Shown here: positions 45,045 through 54,097 of the stretch, piece after piece
How positions within the stretch are numbered: position 1 is the stretch's first letter
How the letters are laid out: each line of letters starts with the position of its first letter
Assembly: GCF_023656745.1 (NCBI RefSeq)
Contig: NZ_JAMOKO010000002.1
Location: 1-64,000 of the forward strand
Length of the DNA: 64,000 bases
Direction of reading: 5' to 3'
Origin: Collinsella sp. BG-O-102
GTDB taxonomy: Bacteria > Actinomycetota > Coriobacteriia > Coriobacteriales > Coriobacteriaceae
Notes under the pieces: model-generated
Database searches by the model: none
Told to the model about the DNA's origin: nothing
The model's input: the letters and a program-made list of their open reading frames with translations, nothing else
Program-made: the position numbers and the translations under genes

Positions 45045-45479
45045 ATGGATACCAAGCAGCAACTCGTCAATGCCCTCGCAGGCCTGGGCTCAACCATTAC
45101 CGAAGCTATGGATGTCATCGAAGGCTTTGTCCCCTGCGGACATCCCGCCCTCACGGTATCGAACGCACTCGTCGCGCTGGACGCCGACGATGATGCAGCT
45201 CTCGCCCAGCAGCTTGAGACCGTCGAGGGCTTTATCGACCACGTGAGTGAGAACCGCGGCGTGGCCGCCTACCACGGCATCGAGGTAGAGCTCGCAGGTC
45301 CCAAGGCCGATCTGCTCGCAGCAATCCGCGAGGTAGGTACCCTTATGCAGACTGCAGGCGTCAAGAACACCCAGGTCAACGAGTGGGTCTACCGCAGTCT
45401 GGCAGCACTCGACAGCTCAGACGAAAAGGCAGCCGAGCAGCTCGCAGAAAGTCCCACCATTAAGGCCGAGCTTTTGTAA
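45045..45479 (+). CDS. Hypothetical helical protein
   Basis: A 144-residue, acidic, almost fully alpha-helical protein without cysteine clusters, signal peptide or membrane segments. AAAGGA lies 5 bases before ATG 45045. Similar segments recur (ALAGLGSTITEAMDVIEGF and ALDADDDAALAQQLETVEGF), giving an internal two-fold look. No family is recognised. It lies between tmRNA and a toxin-antitoxin pair and has its own upstream region. Confidence 0.7.
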   Translation: MDTKQQLVNALAGLGSTITEAMDVIEGFVPCGHPALTVSNALVALDADDDAALAQQLETVEGFIDHVSENRGVAAYHGIEVELAGPKADLLAAIREVGTLMQTAGVKNTQVNEWVYRSLAALDSSDEKAAEQLAESPTIKAELL

Positions 45480-45537
45480 ATAGCAGACGCGAGTCCCTTG
45501 GCGCATCGTCGTCCAAGAGGCCCGCAAACAGTTCGCG

Positions 45538-46053
45538 TCAGCCGATAGCCGCGCCGCCGCGTTCGGCCAAAGCAAGAATCGACATCATTTGGCGCGGGGT
45601 CTTCGCTGCAAGATCGGCATGTTCGAGCAGCTTGTGATCGTTGGTCACTAAGTAATCGACCTGTGCGCGCTTGCACGCGGCGAGCACCAAGTTGTCCTCG
45701 TAATCGCGATGGAGCGTCAGATATTTGTCGGCTAGCCACAGATCGGATGCGTCTGCACCCACGGCCGTAGCGTTTTCGGTCATGTTCCGAACAAACGCCA
45801 ACGCCGCATCGCCAATTGCACGGGCAGATGCCTCGTCGAGCGCTCCCCCGCTGGCAAGAACGCTACGCTTCAGCTCGTGTTGGACAACGTACAGCACGTC
45901 CTTGGCGATATGCACCGGAAAGAACAGCAATGCCCCCGTCTCCGCCGCCTGCCCAATAAACGCACGCGCGGCAAGCGACTCGGCATGGTCGACGCAAAAC
46001 GAATCAACCCATACGTTGGCGTCCACCATTATTTTGAGGGGAGCCCCGCTCAC
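45538..46053 (-). CDS. PIN-domain toxin (VapC-like)
   Basis: A 171-residue PIN-domain protein, a likely RNase that targets tRNA or mRNA. Metal ligands are expected at Asp in MVDANVWVDSF (N-terminus) and the acidic pair YEDNLVLAACKRAQVDYLVTND (about residues 125-146). The start chosen is GTG 46053, overlapping the antitoxin stop in GTGA; ATG 46029 (at the MVDAN) is the alternative. The overlap couples its translation to the antitoxin gene, the usual toxin-antitoxin arrangement. Confidence 0.82.
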   Translation of the reverse strand: MSGAPLKIMVDANVWVDSFCVDHAESLAARAFIGQAAETGALLFFPVHIAKDVLYVVQHELKRSVLASGGALDEASARAIGDAALAFVRNMTENATAVGADASDLWLADKYLTLHRDYEDNLVLAACKRAQVDYLVTNDHKLLEHADLAAKTPRQMMSILALAERGGAAIG

Positions 46054-46403
46054 AGGATCATCCCCTTTTGGCGATAGCGCTCGTCCATGGCTTCGGAATA
46101 GATTGTGTCCCAACCGCGATCGTCGGATACGGGCGACGTAGCGATGCCCAAATCTGCATAAAGCCGGTCTGCCGCTGCCCACGACGCGGCGAACGGAGTA
46201 TCGGGCGCGACGGTCTGCTGCCGGTCGTCGACGGCCGCAAGCACTTCCTCGCACTGCCCGCCACCCTGCGCGACCTTGGCCACGACCTTTTTGATGAGCT
46301 CGGGCAGCGAGACGCCCGAAAGCCGCAGCGCTTCCTCGGCGCGCTCTTTAACCGAGCGATCTACGCGAACATTCACCTGTGCCATGCTGCCAACGGTAGC
46401 CAT
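46050..46403 (-). CDS. RelB/DinJ-type antitoxin
   Basis: A 117-residue protein with an N-terminal ribbon-helix-helix (VNVRVDRSVKERAEEALRLSGVSLPELIKKVV), as in RelB/DinJ antitoxins. The rest is acidic and probably flexible, and wraps the toxin. The start ATG 46403 is preferred over earlier codons in the frame, with GAGGTTGAG upstream. The pair with the PIN toxin is inferred from overlap and order. A palindrome CTAGC-ATT-GCTAG (46427-46439) just upstream could be its operator. Confidence 0.8.
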   Translation of the reverse strand: MATVGSMAQVNVRVDRSVKERAEEALRLSGVSLPELIKKVVAKVAQGGGQCEEVLAAVDDRQQTVAPDTPFAASWAAADRLYADLGIATSPVSDDRGWDTIYSEAMDERYRQKGMIL

Positions 46404-46426
46404 CTCAACCTCACCTTCAGCATTTA

Positions 46427-46439
46427 CTAGCATTGCTAG
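46427..46439. promoter_or_regulatory. Palindrome upstream of the antitoxin gene
   Basis: CTAGC-ATT-GCTAG, about 24 bases before the antitoxin start. Ribbon-helix-helix antitoxins commonly bind such sites in their own promoters. Confidence 0.5.
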
Positions 46440-46470
46440 CACGAGCATATATCCGAGCTAACATATCGTC

Positions 46471-46523
46471 AAACAAAAGAAGGCCTGCACCCTGACGGCT
46501 GCGGTGCCGCCCGAATGCAGGCC
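46471..46523 (-). terminator. Terminator of the P-type ATPase gene
   Basis: On the minus strand GGCCTGCA pairs with TGCAGGCC across a 26-base inner stem-loop, followed by TTCTTTTGTTTG. Confidence 0.72.
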
Positions 46524-46542
46524 ATATACTCAATCGAAAACG

Positions 46543-48618
46543 CTAACGCAGGTACGCCTTTGCGTTGCCCAGGCTGTAGGCGATCGTTGAGCCGTTGTGC
46601 AGCAGTGACGACGTCTGCGGAGTGATCATGCCGGTAATACCCAATGCCAACAGCGCCGAGTTGGTGAGCATCACCTTGGAATACGAACTCGACAGACGGT
46701 CGATAAGCCCCTGACTCATGCGGCGCAGGCGCACGATTGCGGCCAGATCGGTATCCGCCAGGATGATGTCGGCGACCTCCTTGGCGATGTCGCTTCCGCC
46801 ACCCATGGCCATGCCCACATCGGCCAGGCCCAGCGCCGGCGAATCGTTGACGCCGTCGCCCACCATGGCAACGTGGCGCCCCTCGCCCTTAATGCGCTCC
46901 ACATACGCGTACTTGTCCTCGGGCAGCAGTTCGGCCTTAAACTCGTCGACACCCGCCTCGCGCGCAATGCGCTCGGCCGTGCGCTCCGAATCGCCCGTGA
47001 GCATAACGACATGCTTGACGCCCAGCGCATGCAAGTCGGCGATGGCCTCACGGACGCCGGGCTTGAGCGGATCCTCGATGCCGAGCACGCCGACGACCTT
47101 GCCGTCGACCGCCAGATACAGCGGCGACAGGCCTTGCATCTGGAGCTCGATTTGCTCCTTGATGTCGGACTCGAGCTGCGCACCCTCGTCCTCAAATATA
47201 AAGTGCGCCGAACCGATAATGGCGCGACGCCCCTCGATGGACGAAGCGATGCCGTGCGCCACGATGTACTCGACCGCGGCATGGCGCTCGCGGTGCTCGA
47301 GCCCGCGCTCGAGGGCGGCGTTGACCACGGCACGCGCCACCGGATGCGGGAAATGCTCCTCCAAGCAAGCGGAAAGGCGCAGGACCTCGTCCTCGCTCCA
47401 GCCGTCGGTCGTCAGCACGCAAGCCAGGCGCGGCTGCGCCTCGGTGAGCGTGCCAGTCTTATCAAACACAATGGTGTCGGCCTTGGCAAACGACTCAAAG
47501 TACTTTGCGCCCTTGACCATGACGCCCATCTTGGCAGCATCGCTCATAGCGGTCATGACGGCGACGGAACCCGTGAGCTTGAGTGCGCACGAGTAGTCGA
47601 CCATCAGCGCCGCCGAGGTCTTGATAAGGCTGCGCGTGGTGAGCGCAACCAGGCCCGCGAGCAGGAAGTTCCACGGGACGATCTTGTTGGCGAGGTCCTC
47701 CATATGCGACTGGCCCTCGGATTTGAGCGAGTCGGCCGTCTGCACGAGCGAGACGATCGAGCGCAGTTTGGTCTGCGCCGTGTTGGCGCGCACGCGCACC
47801 AAGATGCTGCCGTCTTCCACGACGGTACCGGCGAACACGTCGTCGCCCACGCTGCGCTCAACGGCCAGCGGCTCGCCGGTCAGGGTCGCCTGGTTGACCA
47901 TAGCGCTCCCCTGCCCGACGACACCGTCGATGCAAATGGACATGCCAGTGCGCACGGCGACCAGATCGCCGGGCTCGAGCTCGGTCGCAGCAACGCTTAC
48001 CTCGGTATCGCCGACGACCTTTTGCGCCTTGTCGGGTACATCGAGCAGCGAGTTGATGAGCTCGTTTTCGCTCATGGCGCGGGTGTAGTCCTCGAGCAGC
48101 TCGCCCACGTTGAGCAGGAACATTGTCTGGCCCGCGGTGTCGACATCACGCTTGACGAACGAAATGCCGATGGCCGAAGCATCGAGCACGGGAACGGTCA
48201 GGCGCGGCTGCGCGAGCTCACGGAGGGCGGCGCGCAAAAATGCCATGTAACCGGCCACGACAAACACAGCACGCAGAGGCGTCGGCAAGAACCAGCGGCG
48301 CGCGTAGTGGGCGCCGATAAGTGTGGCAAGATCCATGACGAGCTTGTGCTTGCGTGGCTCAAGCTGCATCACGTAACCCGTCTTTGCGTCGGCGATGGCC
48401 TGAGCGTCGAGCGCACCGACGGCGGCCAGCACGGCATCGCGGCGCGACTCGTCGTATTCGAGTGCCATCTGGCCAATGCGGCCGTAGACGCGCACCTTGT
48501 GCACGCCGTCGATGTCGCCGCCAAGCTTAAGAAGTGCATCGAGATCGCTCTCTGGCACAGGACCCGCCAATTGAAGACGGGTCCTGCCGGGGATCTCGCT
48601 AATAATCGAGAATCTCAT
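46543..48618 (-). CDS. Heavy-metal P1B-type ATPase
   Basis: A 691-residue metal pump. The phosphorylation site is DKTGTLTE, the phosphatase loop is LTGEP, and the hinge is GDGVNDSPAL. HFPHPVARAV is the P1B HP motif. The metal-binding membrane motif reads YSCALK, not CPC or SPC, so its metal is uncertain. Membrane segments occur near residues 90-140, 320-380 and the C-terminus. The N-terminal 70 residues are HMA-like but lack CxxC. The small membrane protein gene (48637) lies 18 bases upstream, so they are one operon. Confidence 0.9.
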   Translation of the reverse strand: MRFSIISEIPGRTRLQLAGPVPESDLDALLKLGGDIDGVHKVRVYGRIGQMALEYDESRRDAVLAAVGALDAQAIADAKTGYVMQLEPRKHKLVMDLATLIGAHYARRWFLPTPLRAVFVVAGYMAFLRAALRELAQPRLTVPVLDASAIGISFVKRDVDTAGQTMFLLNVGELLEDYTRAMSENELINSLLDVPDKAQKVVGDTEVSVAATELEPGDLVAVRTGMSICIDGVVGQGSAMVNQATLTGEPLAVERSVGDDVFAGTVVEDGSILVRVRANTAQTKLRSIVSLVQTADSLKSEGQSHMEDLANKIVPWNFLLAGLVALTTRSLIKTSAALMVDYSCALKLTGSVAVMTAMSDAAKMGVMVKGAKYFESFAKADTIVFDKTGTLTEAQPRLACVLTTDGWSEDEVLRLSACLEEHFPHPVARAVVNAALERGLEHRERHAAVEYIVAHGIASSIEGRRAIIGSAHFIFEDEGAQLESDIKEQIELQMQGLSPLYLAVDGKVVGVLGIEDPLKPGVREAIADLHALGVKHVVMLTGDSERTAERIAREAGVDEFKAELLPEDKYAYVERIKGEGRHVAMVGDGVNDSPALGLADVGMAMGGGSDIAKEVADIILADTDLAAIVRLRRMSQGLIDRLSSSYSKVMLTNSALLALGITGMITPQTSSLLHNGSTIAYSLGNAKAYLR

Positions 48619-48636
48619 AGTTTGTGCCTGGGAGCG

Positions 48637-48882
48637 TTACTCGGCTGCCTCGTCAGCAGCGGCCTCGCTCTGGGTGATGTAAGCAGCCTCGGCAACCATG
48701 TCGTCGACATTAGCCTTGGCCTGCTCGACCATGTCCTGGTAGCCGTTCTTGATGCGCATGCCGCACGCGATACCCTGCACGCAGGCGTTCTTTACCGGAG
48801 CGCTGGTAAGCAGCTTGATGCCGGCCGTGCCAAGCAGAAAACCGCCACCGACAAGCAGGGTATTGAACGTCGACTTCTTCAT
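48637..48882 (-). CDS. Small membrane partner of P1B ATPase
   Basis: An 81-residue protein: a short basic N-terminus, one membrane segment (LLVGGGFLLGTAGIKLLTSAPV, about residues 8-29), and an acidic tail. This layout and position match DUF6110 or DUF1490-type proteins, some of which (mycobacterial PacL) aid partner ATPases. The similarity is architectural and I cannot confirm it without a search. The start ATG 48882 has GGAG 7 bases upstream. It is co-transcribed with the ATPase downstream. Confidence 0.75.
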   Translation of the reverse strand: MKKSTFNTLLVGGGFLLGTAGIKLLTSAPVKNACVQGIACGMRIKNGYQDMVEQAKANVDDMVAEAAYITQSEAAADEAAE

Positions 48883-49052
48883 GTTGCTTCTCCTTTTTGC
48901 CGCATTGGACGCGGCATGGTGCTTCAGCACCCGAGTAAACAAGTTTGCTCGAGCACGCTTTTGAAATATCTCAATTTTATCTAACTATCTAGGTCAGCCA
49001 TGGCTAACCTTTTGAAAATTAACGATGCGGAGTAACCGATTGTCAATGTGAG

Positions 49053-49069
49053 AAAGGGACTGTCCCTTT
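49053..49069. repeat. Short CCTGTCC-family hairpin, AAAGGGA/TCCCTTT
   Basis: AAAGGGA pairs with TCCCTTT around loop CTG. It lies 9 bases past the end of the ABC exporter gene and shares a core with the 15-bp-arm copy at 53833. Confidence 0.6.
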
Positions 49070-49077
49070 GCCCCTTC

Positions 49078-50835
49078 TTACAACTGCCAGGTAGCTGCTT
49101 CCTTTTGCAGCGCCACCATGCGGGCGAATTCTCCACCTGCCGCCTTGAGCTGCGCCGGAGTGCCCTGCTCGGCAACCACACCATCCTTGAGTACAACGAT
49201 CTTATCGGCATTTTCCACCGTGCGCATACGGTGGGCAATAACGATAACCGTCTTACCTGCAAGCAGACGGGAGAGCGCCTGCTGAACCACGGTCTCGTTC
49301 TCCACATCCAAGCTCGCCGTCGCCTCGTCCAACAGCACGATAGGCGCGTCTTTGAGCAGCGCACGGGCGATAGAGATGCGCTGGCGCTCACCGCCGGACA
49401 GCTTGGAGCCGTTCTCGCCGATCATGGTGTCATAGCCCTGCGGCATGCGGCTCACAAACTCGTCGCAGTTGGCGGCACGCGCGGCAGCAAGCACTTCCTC
49501 ATCGGTGGCATCGCGACGACCAAGACGGATGTTTCCCATCACCGTGTCGTCAAAGAGCAGCACGTCTTGGAACACAATGGCGTAGTCGCGCAGCAGCGCC
49601 TCGGGATCCACGCTCGCAACATCCACGCCGCCCACGGTGACCGTGCCTTCGGTGGCGTCCCAAAAGCGCGCGGCCAGGCGGCTCACCGTGGACTTACCGG
49701 AGCCCGAAGGACCGACCAGTGCCGTGACCTCGCCTTCCTTGGCGGTAAAGCTCACATCGGTAAGAACTTTCTCGCCGGCGCGGCCGTCCTCGCCCGCACC
49801 ATAGCCAAATGCCACGTGATCGAACACCACATCGTGGCCTACGGGCTCAAACTGCTCGCTGCCCCGCGCCACGGGCTCTTCCATGATGGAACGCATGCGC
49901 TTGGCCGACGACTCGGCGGCAAACAGCTCGGACATCAGCATCAGCGCCTGATCAAAGGGCGCATAGATGCGGCTCACCATAAGCAGGAAGGCAAACATCA
50001 TCAAAAAGTCGACCTGGCCGGAGGCGACCATCGCAGCGCCCGTGACCAACGTGGTGGCAATCCCCAGGCGCAGGATGGCAAAGGCGGAGTTGACCAAAAG
50101 CCCATTGGCGAGCTCGCCCTTGGTGGTCTCGCGCTCCTCGGCATCGATCACGGCGTTGAGCCCCTCAAGATAATGAGTCTCCTGGTTAGTGGCGCGGATC
50201 TCGCGCACGCAGTCGAGCGTCTCCTGGATCGCCTCGGTAACCTTGACCTTCTCGGCACGCACATGGTCGAACACCGGGGTCATGGGGCCGCGTGTCAGAT
50301 ACAGCACGGCAAAGGCCACGGGCACGCTCCAAAACGCCGCGATCGCCAGCTGCCAGCAAAAGAACAGCGACGCCACGAACACAATAGCGCTTGCGATGAT
50401 GGCACCCCAAAGCTCTCCCAGCACGTGGCTGTAGGCGTGCTCCATGGCCTGGACGTCGCCCATGATGGTCTCGGTTAAATCGGCCAGATCACGACGGCCA
50501 AAAAACGACAGCGGCAGCTTGCGCAAGCGCTCGGCAATCTCCATACGCTGCTTGCCGCACTCCTCGTAAAAGATGCAGTAGGTGTAGTAATACTGCTGCC
50601 AGTTAGAGGCAAAGAGCAACACGAAAAAGACCAGGAGGCCGCCCACAATCGGCAGGGCATCCGGCAGGTCGGCACCGGTGGCGAGATGTTCGACAAAACC
50701 GGCCATGACCAGGAACAATAAGCCCATGCCGGCCATGGCAATGAGATTGGTGAGCGCGGTCCAGAAAATGCCGCGTTTTACGCCGGCGACGCCTTTATCG
50801 GATAGGAAATACTTCTTTTGGAATGAGGCGAACAT
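49078..50835 (-). CDS. ABC exporter half-transporter, second subunit
   Basis: A 585-residue ABC half-transporter with six N-terminal membrane segments and a C-terminal ATPase. The Walker A loop is GPSGSGKST, the signature is LSGGERQR and Walker B is IVLLDEAT. It starts directly after the stop of the first subunit (TAA then ATG), which couples them. The two subunits differ in sequence, so they should form a heterodimer that exports a drug-like or peptide substrate. The divergent AraC gene is a likely regulator. Confidence 0.93.
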   Translation of the reverse strand: MFASFQKKYFLSDKGVAGVKRGIFWTALTNLIAMAGMGLLFLVMAGFVEHLATGADLPDALPIVGGLLVFFVLLFASNWQQYYYTYCIFYEECGKQRMEIAERLRKLPLSFFGRRDLADLTETIMGDVQAMEHAYSHVLGELWGAIIASAIVFVASLFFCWQLAIAAFWSVPVAFAVLYLTRGPMTPVFDHVRAEKVKVTEAIQETLDCVREIRATNQETHYLEGLNAVIDAEERETTKGELANGLLVNSAFAILRLGIATTLVTGAAMVASGQVDFLMMFAFLLMVSRIYAPFDQALMLMSELFAAESSAKRMRSIMEEPVARGSEQFEPVGHDVVFDHVAFGYGAGEDGRAGEKVLTDVSFTAKEGEVTALVGPSGSGKSTVSRLAARFWDATEGTVTVGGVDVASVDPEALLRDYAIVFQDVLLFDDTVMGNIRLGRRDATDEEVLAAARAANCDEFVSRMPQGYDTMIGENGSKLSGGERQRISIARALLKDAPIVLLDEATASLDVENETVVQQALSRLLAGKTVIVIAHRMRTVENADKIVVLKDGVVAEQGTPAQLKAAGGEFARMVALQKEAATWQL

Positions 50836-52659
50836 TTAGGCCTCGCCTCCCTTCGTGACGGCGGCATCCGCGGCAGCAGTGATCTTCCAGCTCGCGGCCT
50901 GTTCGTATTCGGCCCACATCTTGGCGTATAGACCGTTTTGGGACAGCAGCTCGGCATGGGCGCCAGTCTCCTGCACGCTACCTTGGTTGAGCACCACGAT
51001 CTTGTCGGCCCCCACCACGGTCGAAAGCCGGTGCGCGATCATAATGACCGTGCGACCCGCCGCCAGTTTGCTAAAGGCACGCTGGATGAGCGCCTCGTTC
51101 TCGGGGTCGGCAAACGCTGTGGCCTCATCGAGCACCACGATAGGTGCGTCTTTAAGGATCGCGCGGGCGAGTGCCACGCGCTGTACCTCGCCGCCCGAAA
51201 GATATGCCCCTCCAGCACCGAGCATGGTGTTAATACCCTGCGGGAGCTTGGCCACAATGTCGTCGCACTGAGCTGCGGAGAGGGCCGCACGCACTTCGTC
51301 GTCAGTGGCCGTAGGCTTGGAGGCGCGCACGTTATCGGCAAGTGTTTGCCGGAACAGTTGGTTGGTCTGAAACACAAAGGCGACCTGGTCCATGAGCTCG
51401 TGCGGATCCATGTCGCGAACGTCTACGCCGCCCACAAGCACGCGACCCGAGGAAACATCCCAAAAACGCGGGATCAGGCTTGCGCAGGTTGACTTACCGC
51501 CGCCCGAGGGACCAACCAACGCAAGGGTGCTACCTGCGGGAACGCTAAAGCTCACATGATCGACGGCAGGCGCTTCGGCACCCTCGTAGGTAAAGCTTAC
51601 ATCCTCAAAGCGCACATCGCTGCCGATAGGGTGCTTGGGCTGGGCAGGCACGGAGAGCTGCTTGGAATCCATAACGCTTCGGATGCGCGCCAGCGAATCG
51701 GCACTCATCTGAGACGCCTCGCCCACAAACATGAGCTTGGTCATGGCCGTCGGCACCACGGCCGAAAAGATCGCGTAAAACGTGAAGTTGACCATAAAGT
51801 GCGCGAAGTCCGTCTCGCCCGGCGCCAACAGCAACGCCACGGGCAAAAGAAATGCCACGAGGCCATTGAGCGCGGTAAGGTTGAGCACCTGCGGGCCTCG
51901 GCAGAACGTGCCCGCATAGCTTTGCGCCATGTCGGCGTATTCGGCGATCGCATCGTGAAACGCCTTAAAGGAGTAGACCGTCTGCTGGAAGACCTTGACC
52001 ACGGGGATGCCGCGTACGTATTCGGTGCCGGTCTTGTTCATCTTGACCAGCGCGCCCATGTAAGCCTTCATAAACTCGGCGCCCTTGCCGCTCATCATGG
52101 TGGCCATGGCGCAAAACGAAACGGCCACCGAAATGAGGCATGCCGCACCCAAACGCCAATCGAGGGCGAAAAGCAGCACGAGCAGGCCCACGACCATGGC
52201 GGTGGCGCCGGCGATATCGGGCAGCATGTGCGCGAGCAGGGTCTCGGTGGAGGCGGCGCATCCGTCTACGATACGGCGCAGCTCACCGGTGGCGTGCGTG
52301 TCAAAGTAGCCGAGCGGCAGCTTAAGCAGATGCTCGCTCGTGGTCTTGCGGATATTGGATGCGCAGCGAAACGCGGACAGGTGCGTGCACATGAGTCCCA
52401 CGAAATAGACCACGATGCTTGCCAGGGCAAAACCGACAGCCCACCAACCATACATCGCGATGTCGGCGGCCTCGCTCCAGTTAGGCGCCACAGCGATCAG
52501 GTCTCGCGCAACAAGCCAGATGCACACGTACGGGCCAAAGCTCAACAGCTGCGAGAACGCCGAGAGGGCCATGCCCAAATACGTTAGGAATTTACGGTCA
52601 CCGGCATATGCAAGCAGCTCGCCGATGCCGCCGCCTTCCTTTTTTGATCCCTTTGTCAT
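50836..52659 (-). CDS. ABC exporter half-transporter, first subunit
   Basis: A 607-residue ABC half-transporter. The membrane domain spans about residues 20-310. The ATPase domain has Walker A GPSGGGKST, signature LSGGEVQR and Walker B IVVLDEAT followed by AFADPENEA; the last has D after AFA where the classic catalytic glutamate region is normal in both. ATG 52659 (MTKGSKKEGG) has AAAGGA 5 bases upstream; the frame extends 106 codons upstream without support. It is the first gene of the exporter operon. Confidence 0.92.
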   Translation of the reverse strand: MTKGSKKEGGGIGELLAYAGDRKFLTYLGMALSAFSQLLSFGPYVCIWLVARDLIAVAPNWSEAADIAMYGWWAVGFALASIVVYFVGLMCTHLSAFRCASNIRKTTSEHLLKLPLGYFDTHATGELRRIVDGCAASTETLLAHMLPDIAGATAMVVGLLVLLFALDWRLGAACLISVAVSFCAMATMMSGKGAEFMKAYMGALVKMNKTGTEYVRGIPVVKVFQQTVYSFKAFHDAIAEYADMAQSYAGTFCRGPQVLNLTALNGLVAFLLPVALLLAPGETDFAHFMVNFTFYAIFSAVVPTAMTKLMFVGEASQMSADSLARIRSVMDSKQLSVPAQPKHPIGSDVRFEDVSFTYEGAEAPAVDHVSFSVPAGSTLALVGPSGGGKSTCASLIPRFWDVSSGRVLVGGVDVRDMDPHELMDQVAFVFQTNQLFRQTLADNVRASKPTATDDEVRAALSAAQCDDIVAKLPQGINTMLGAGGAYLSGGEVQRVALARAILKDAPIVVLDEATAFADPENEALIQRAFSKLAAGRTVIMIAHRLSTVVGADKIVVLNQGSVQETGAHAELLSQNGLYAKMWAEYEQAASWKITAAADAAVTKGGEA

Positions 52660-52779
52660 GAGATTCCTTTCTAACGGCTTGAGAGTTAACCGTAAGAAAC
52701 TTATCATGGGCGTGTTAGCCAAGGCACACAATTGGGCCAGGCGTGGACGTTTTCGCAAATGAAGGGGACGCTTTTGAAA

Positions 52780-53778
52780 ATGCGGCGGGCGGCAACCGAT
52801 ATAACCGAGCTCTACGCACCGCAGTTTGAGCAGTTTGGCTTGGAGTTCTCCGGCAAGGGCGCTGTCTTTACCGGCGAGGTGGCAAACGATCGGGCGCACG
52901 GACGCGCATGGATCATGCCCCTTTCCCCCACCTGCATCGTCATGGAGCATTTCATTACCCCGATGCGCAACATGCACCTAGCCGAATACACGCCCGAACC
53001 GTACGCGTGCGTGAGCGAGGTCAGCGCGCCCACGCTCATGTGCATGCCCGAAGCCGGCATAACGCCTGCGAACCTCAAGCCGCTGCATGGACCGTGGCCG
53101 AACAGCGCGATCTGCAGCTTTGTCCAAGATAGCTGCGGTGAGGAGCTAAGCCCGCTGTTTGCAGGGCAGCTCTACCACTCGCGCTCGGTCCTCTTTTTGC
53201 CCGGTTATTTTGACGAGCTGGAGCACCGCTATCCCACCGAGTTCGCGGGGGTCTTTGAGGCGTTTGCCGAGTCATGGCACGAGGAGGCAGCGTCTGCCAT
53301 CTACCACACGCTGCGCCGGGTTAACGAGGAACGCGCCCGCACCGTAGGCGGACACGTCTATATGCAAGGCATCGTGGAGACCATGGTCGCGGAGCTCGCC
53401 TGTTCGCGCGCGGCCCACAAGCAGGCGCAGCAGGCGGCAGACACACGCGCCAGCGTGACCAGTGCCGAAGAAGCAACGGCAATGATTGAGCGCGCGCTCG
53501 ACAAAGGCAGGCGTGTGGGTATCAACGAGGTGGCCGAGAGGCTCTACACAAGCCGCTCCAAACTATGCGCCACCTTTAAGGCCCAAACTGGCGAGTCCCT
53601 GGGCGCCTACATTCGCAGACGCCGTATGGAACGAGCACAGGACCTTTTGGCCGATAGCACGCTCACGATAGCGCAGGTGGCAGAGCGTCTAGGCTACCCT
53701 CAGCAGGCCGCCTTCGCCCAAGCCTTCAAGCAACACACCGGCACCACCCCCACCACCTGGCGCTCCCAACACCAGTAA
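52780..53778 (+). CDS. AraC-family regulator
   Basis: A 332-residue regulator, divergent from the ABC exporter across about 120 bases. The C-terminal AraC/XylS DNA-binding domain has two helix-turn-helix units (NEVAERLYTSRSKLCATFKAQTGESLGAYIRRRRM and IAQVAERLGYPQQAAFAQAFKQHTGTTPTTWR), about residues 245-330. The N-terminal part is a sensor of unknown ligand. The start is uncertain: ATG 52780 has AAGGGG 12 bases upstream, ATG 52759 and 52732 are alternatives. It probably controls the exporter. Confidence 0.85.
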   Translation: MRRAATDITELYAPQFEQFGLEFSGKGAVFTGEVANDRAHGRAWIMPLSPTCIVMEHFITPMRNMHLAEYTPEPYACVSEVSAPTLMCMPEAGITPANLKPLHGPWPNSAICSFVQDSCGEELSPLFAGQLYHSRSVLFLPGYFDELEHRYPTEFAGVFEAFAESWHEEAASAIYHTLRRVNEERARTVGGHVYMQGIVETMVAELACSRAAHKQAQQAADTRASVTSAEEATAMIERALDKGRRVGINEVAERLYTSRSKLCATFKAQTGESLGAYIRRRRMERAQDLLADSTLTIAQVAERLGYPQQAAFAQAFKQHTGTTPTTWRSQHQ

Positions 53779-53832
53779 GGAGCCAGCAAAGGGACAGACC
53801 AATGAGCTCCACATGCAGAGAAGGTCACCTGC

Positions 53833-53865
53833 AATGTGACAAAGGGACTGTCCCTTTGTCACATT
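53833..53865. repeat. CCTGTCC-family hairpin with perfect 15-bp arms
   Basis: AATGTGACAAAGGGA pairs exactly with TCCCTTTGTCACATT around loop CTG. It follows the AraC gene by 55 bases on the plus strand. Confidence 0.75.
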
Positions 53866-53944
53866 CACAAAAATGGGCGCGCCAACGGCACGCCCATTCA
53901 CCAAATTCCATTCAGCCCACCTGACCCGGAAGGCCGAGTCGTCA

Positions 53945-54091
53945 GGGCGGGGAAGGCCCCCGGAGCGGCGGGGCGCTTGCTCAAAATGAGTTCCGCACGC
54001 AAAGAAGGCCACTTAATGTGGCCTTCGTCTTGCGCAGGACTGTTCGAAATTTTGAGGAAGCACCCCACCGCTCCGGGGGCCTTCCCCGCCC
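53945..54091 (-). ncRNA. Long folded 3' element, copy B (covarying core)
   Basis: Arms 53945-53987 and 54049-54091 match at 40 of 43 positions. Two of the three mismatches become G-U pairs in minus-strand RNA. The core (minus strand) reads ACAGTCCTG, a stem GAAGGCCAC/GTGGCCTTC with apex ATTAA, then GTGCGGAACTC, as in copy A at 33636. It starts 6 bases past the gatB stop, in the same direction. It is not a simple terminator, since no U-tract is seen. Confidence 0.65.
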
Positions 54092-54097
54092 GTGAGT

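Noticed and set aside
46873-48984. 703-residue plus-strand frame
   Set aside because: It is antisense to the P1B ATPase and its partner.
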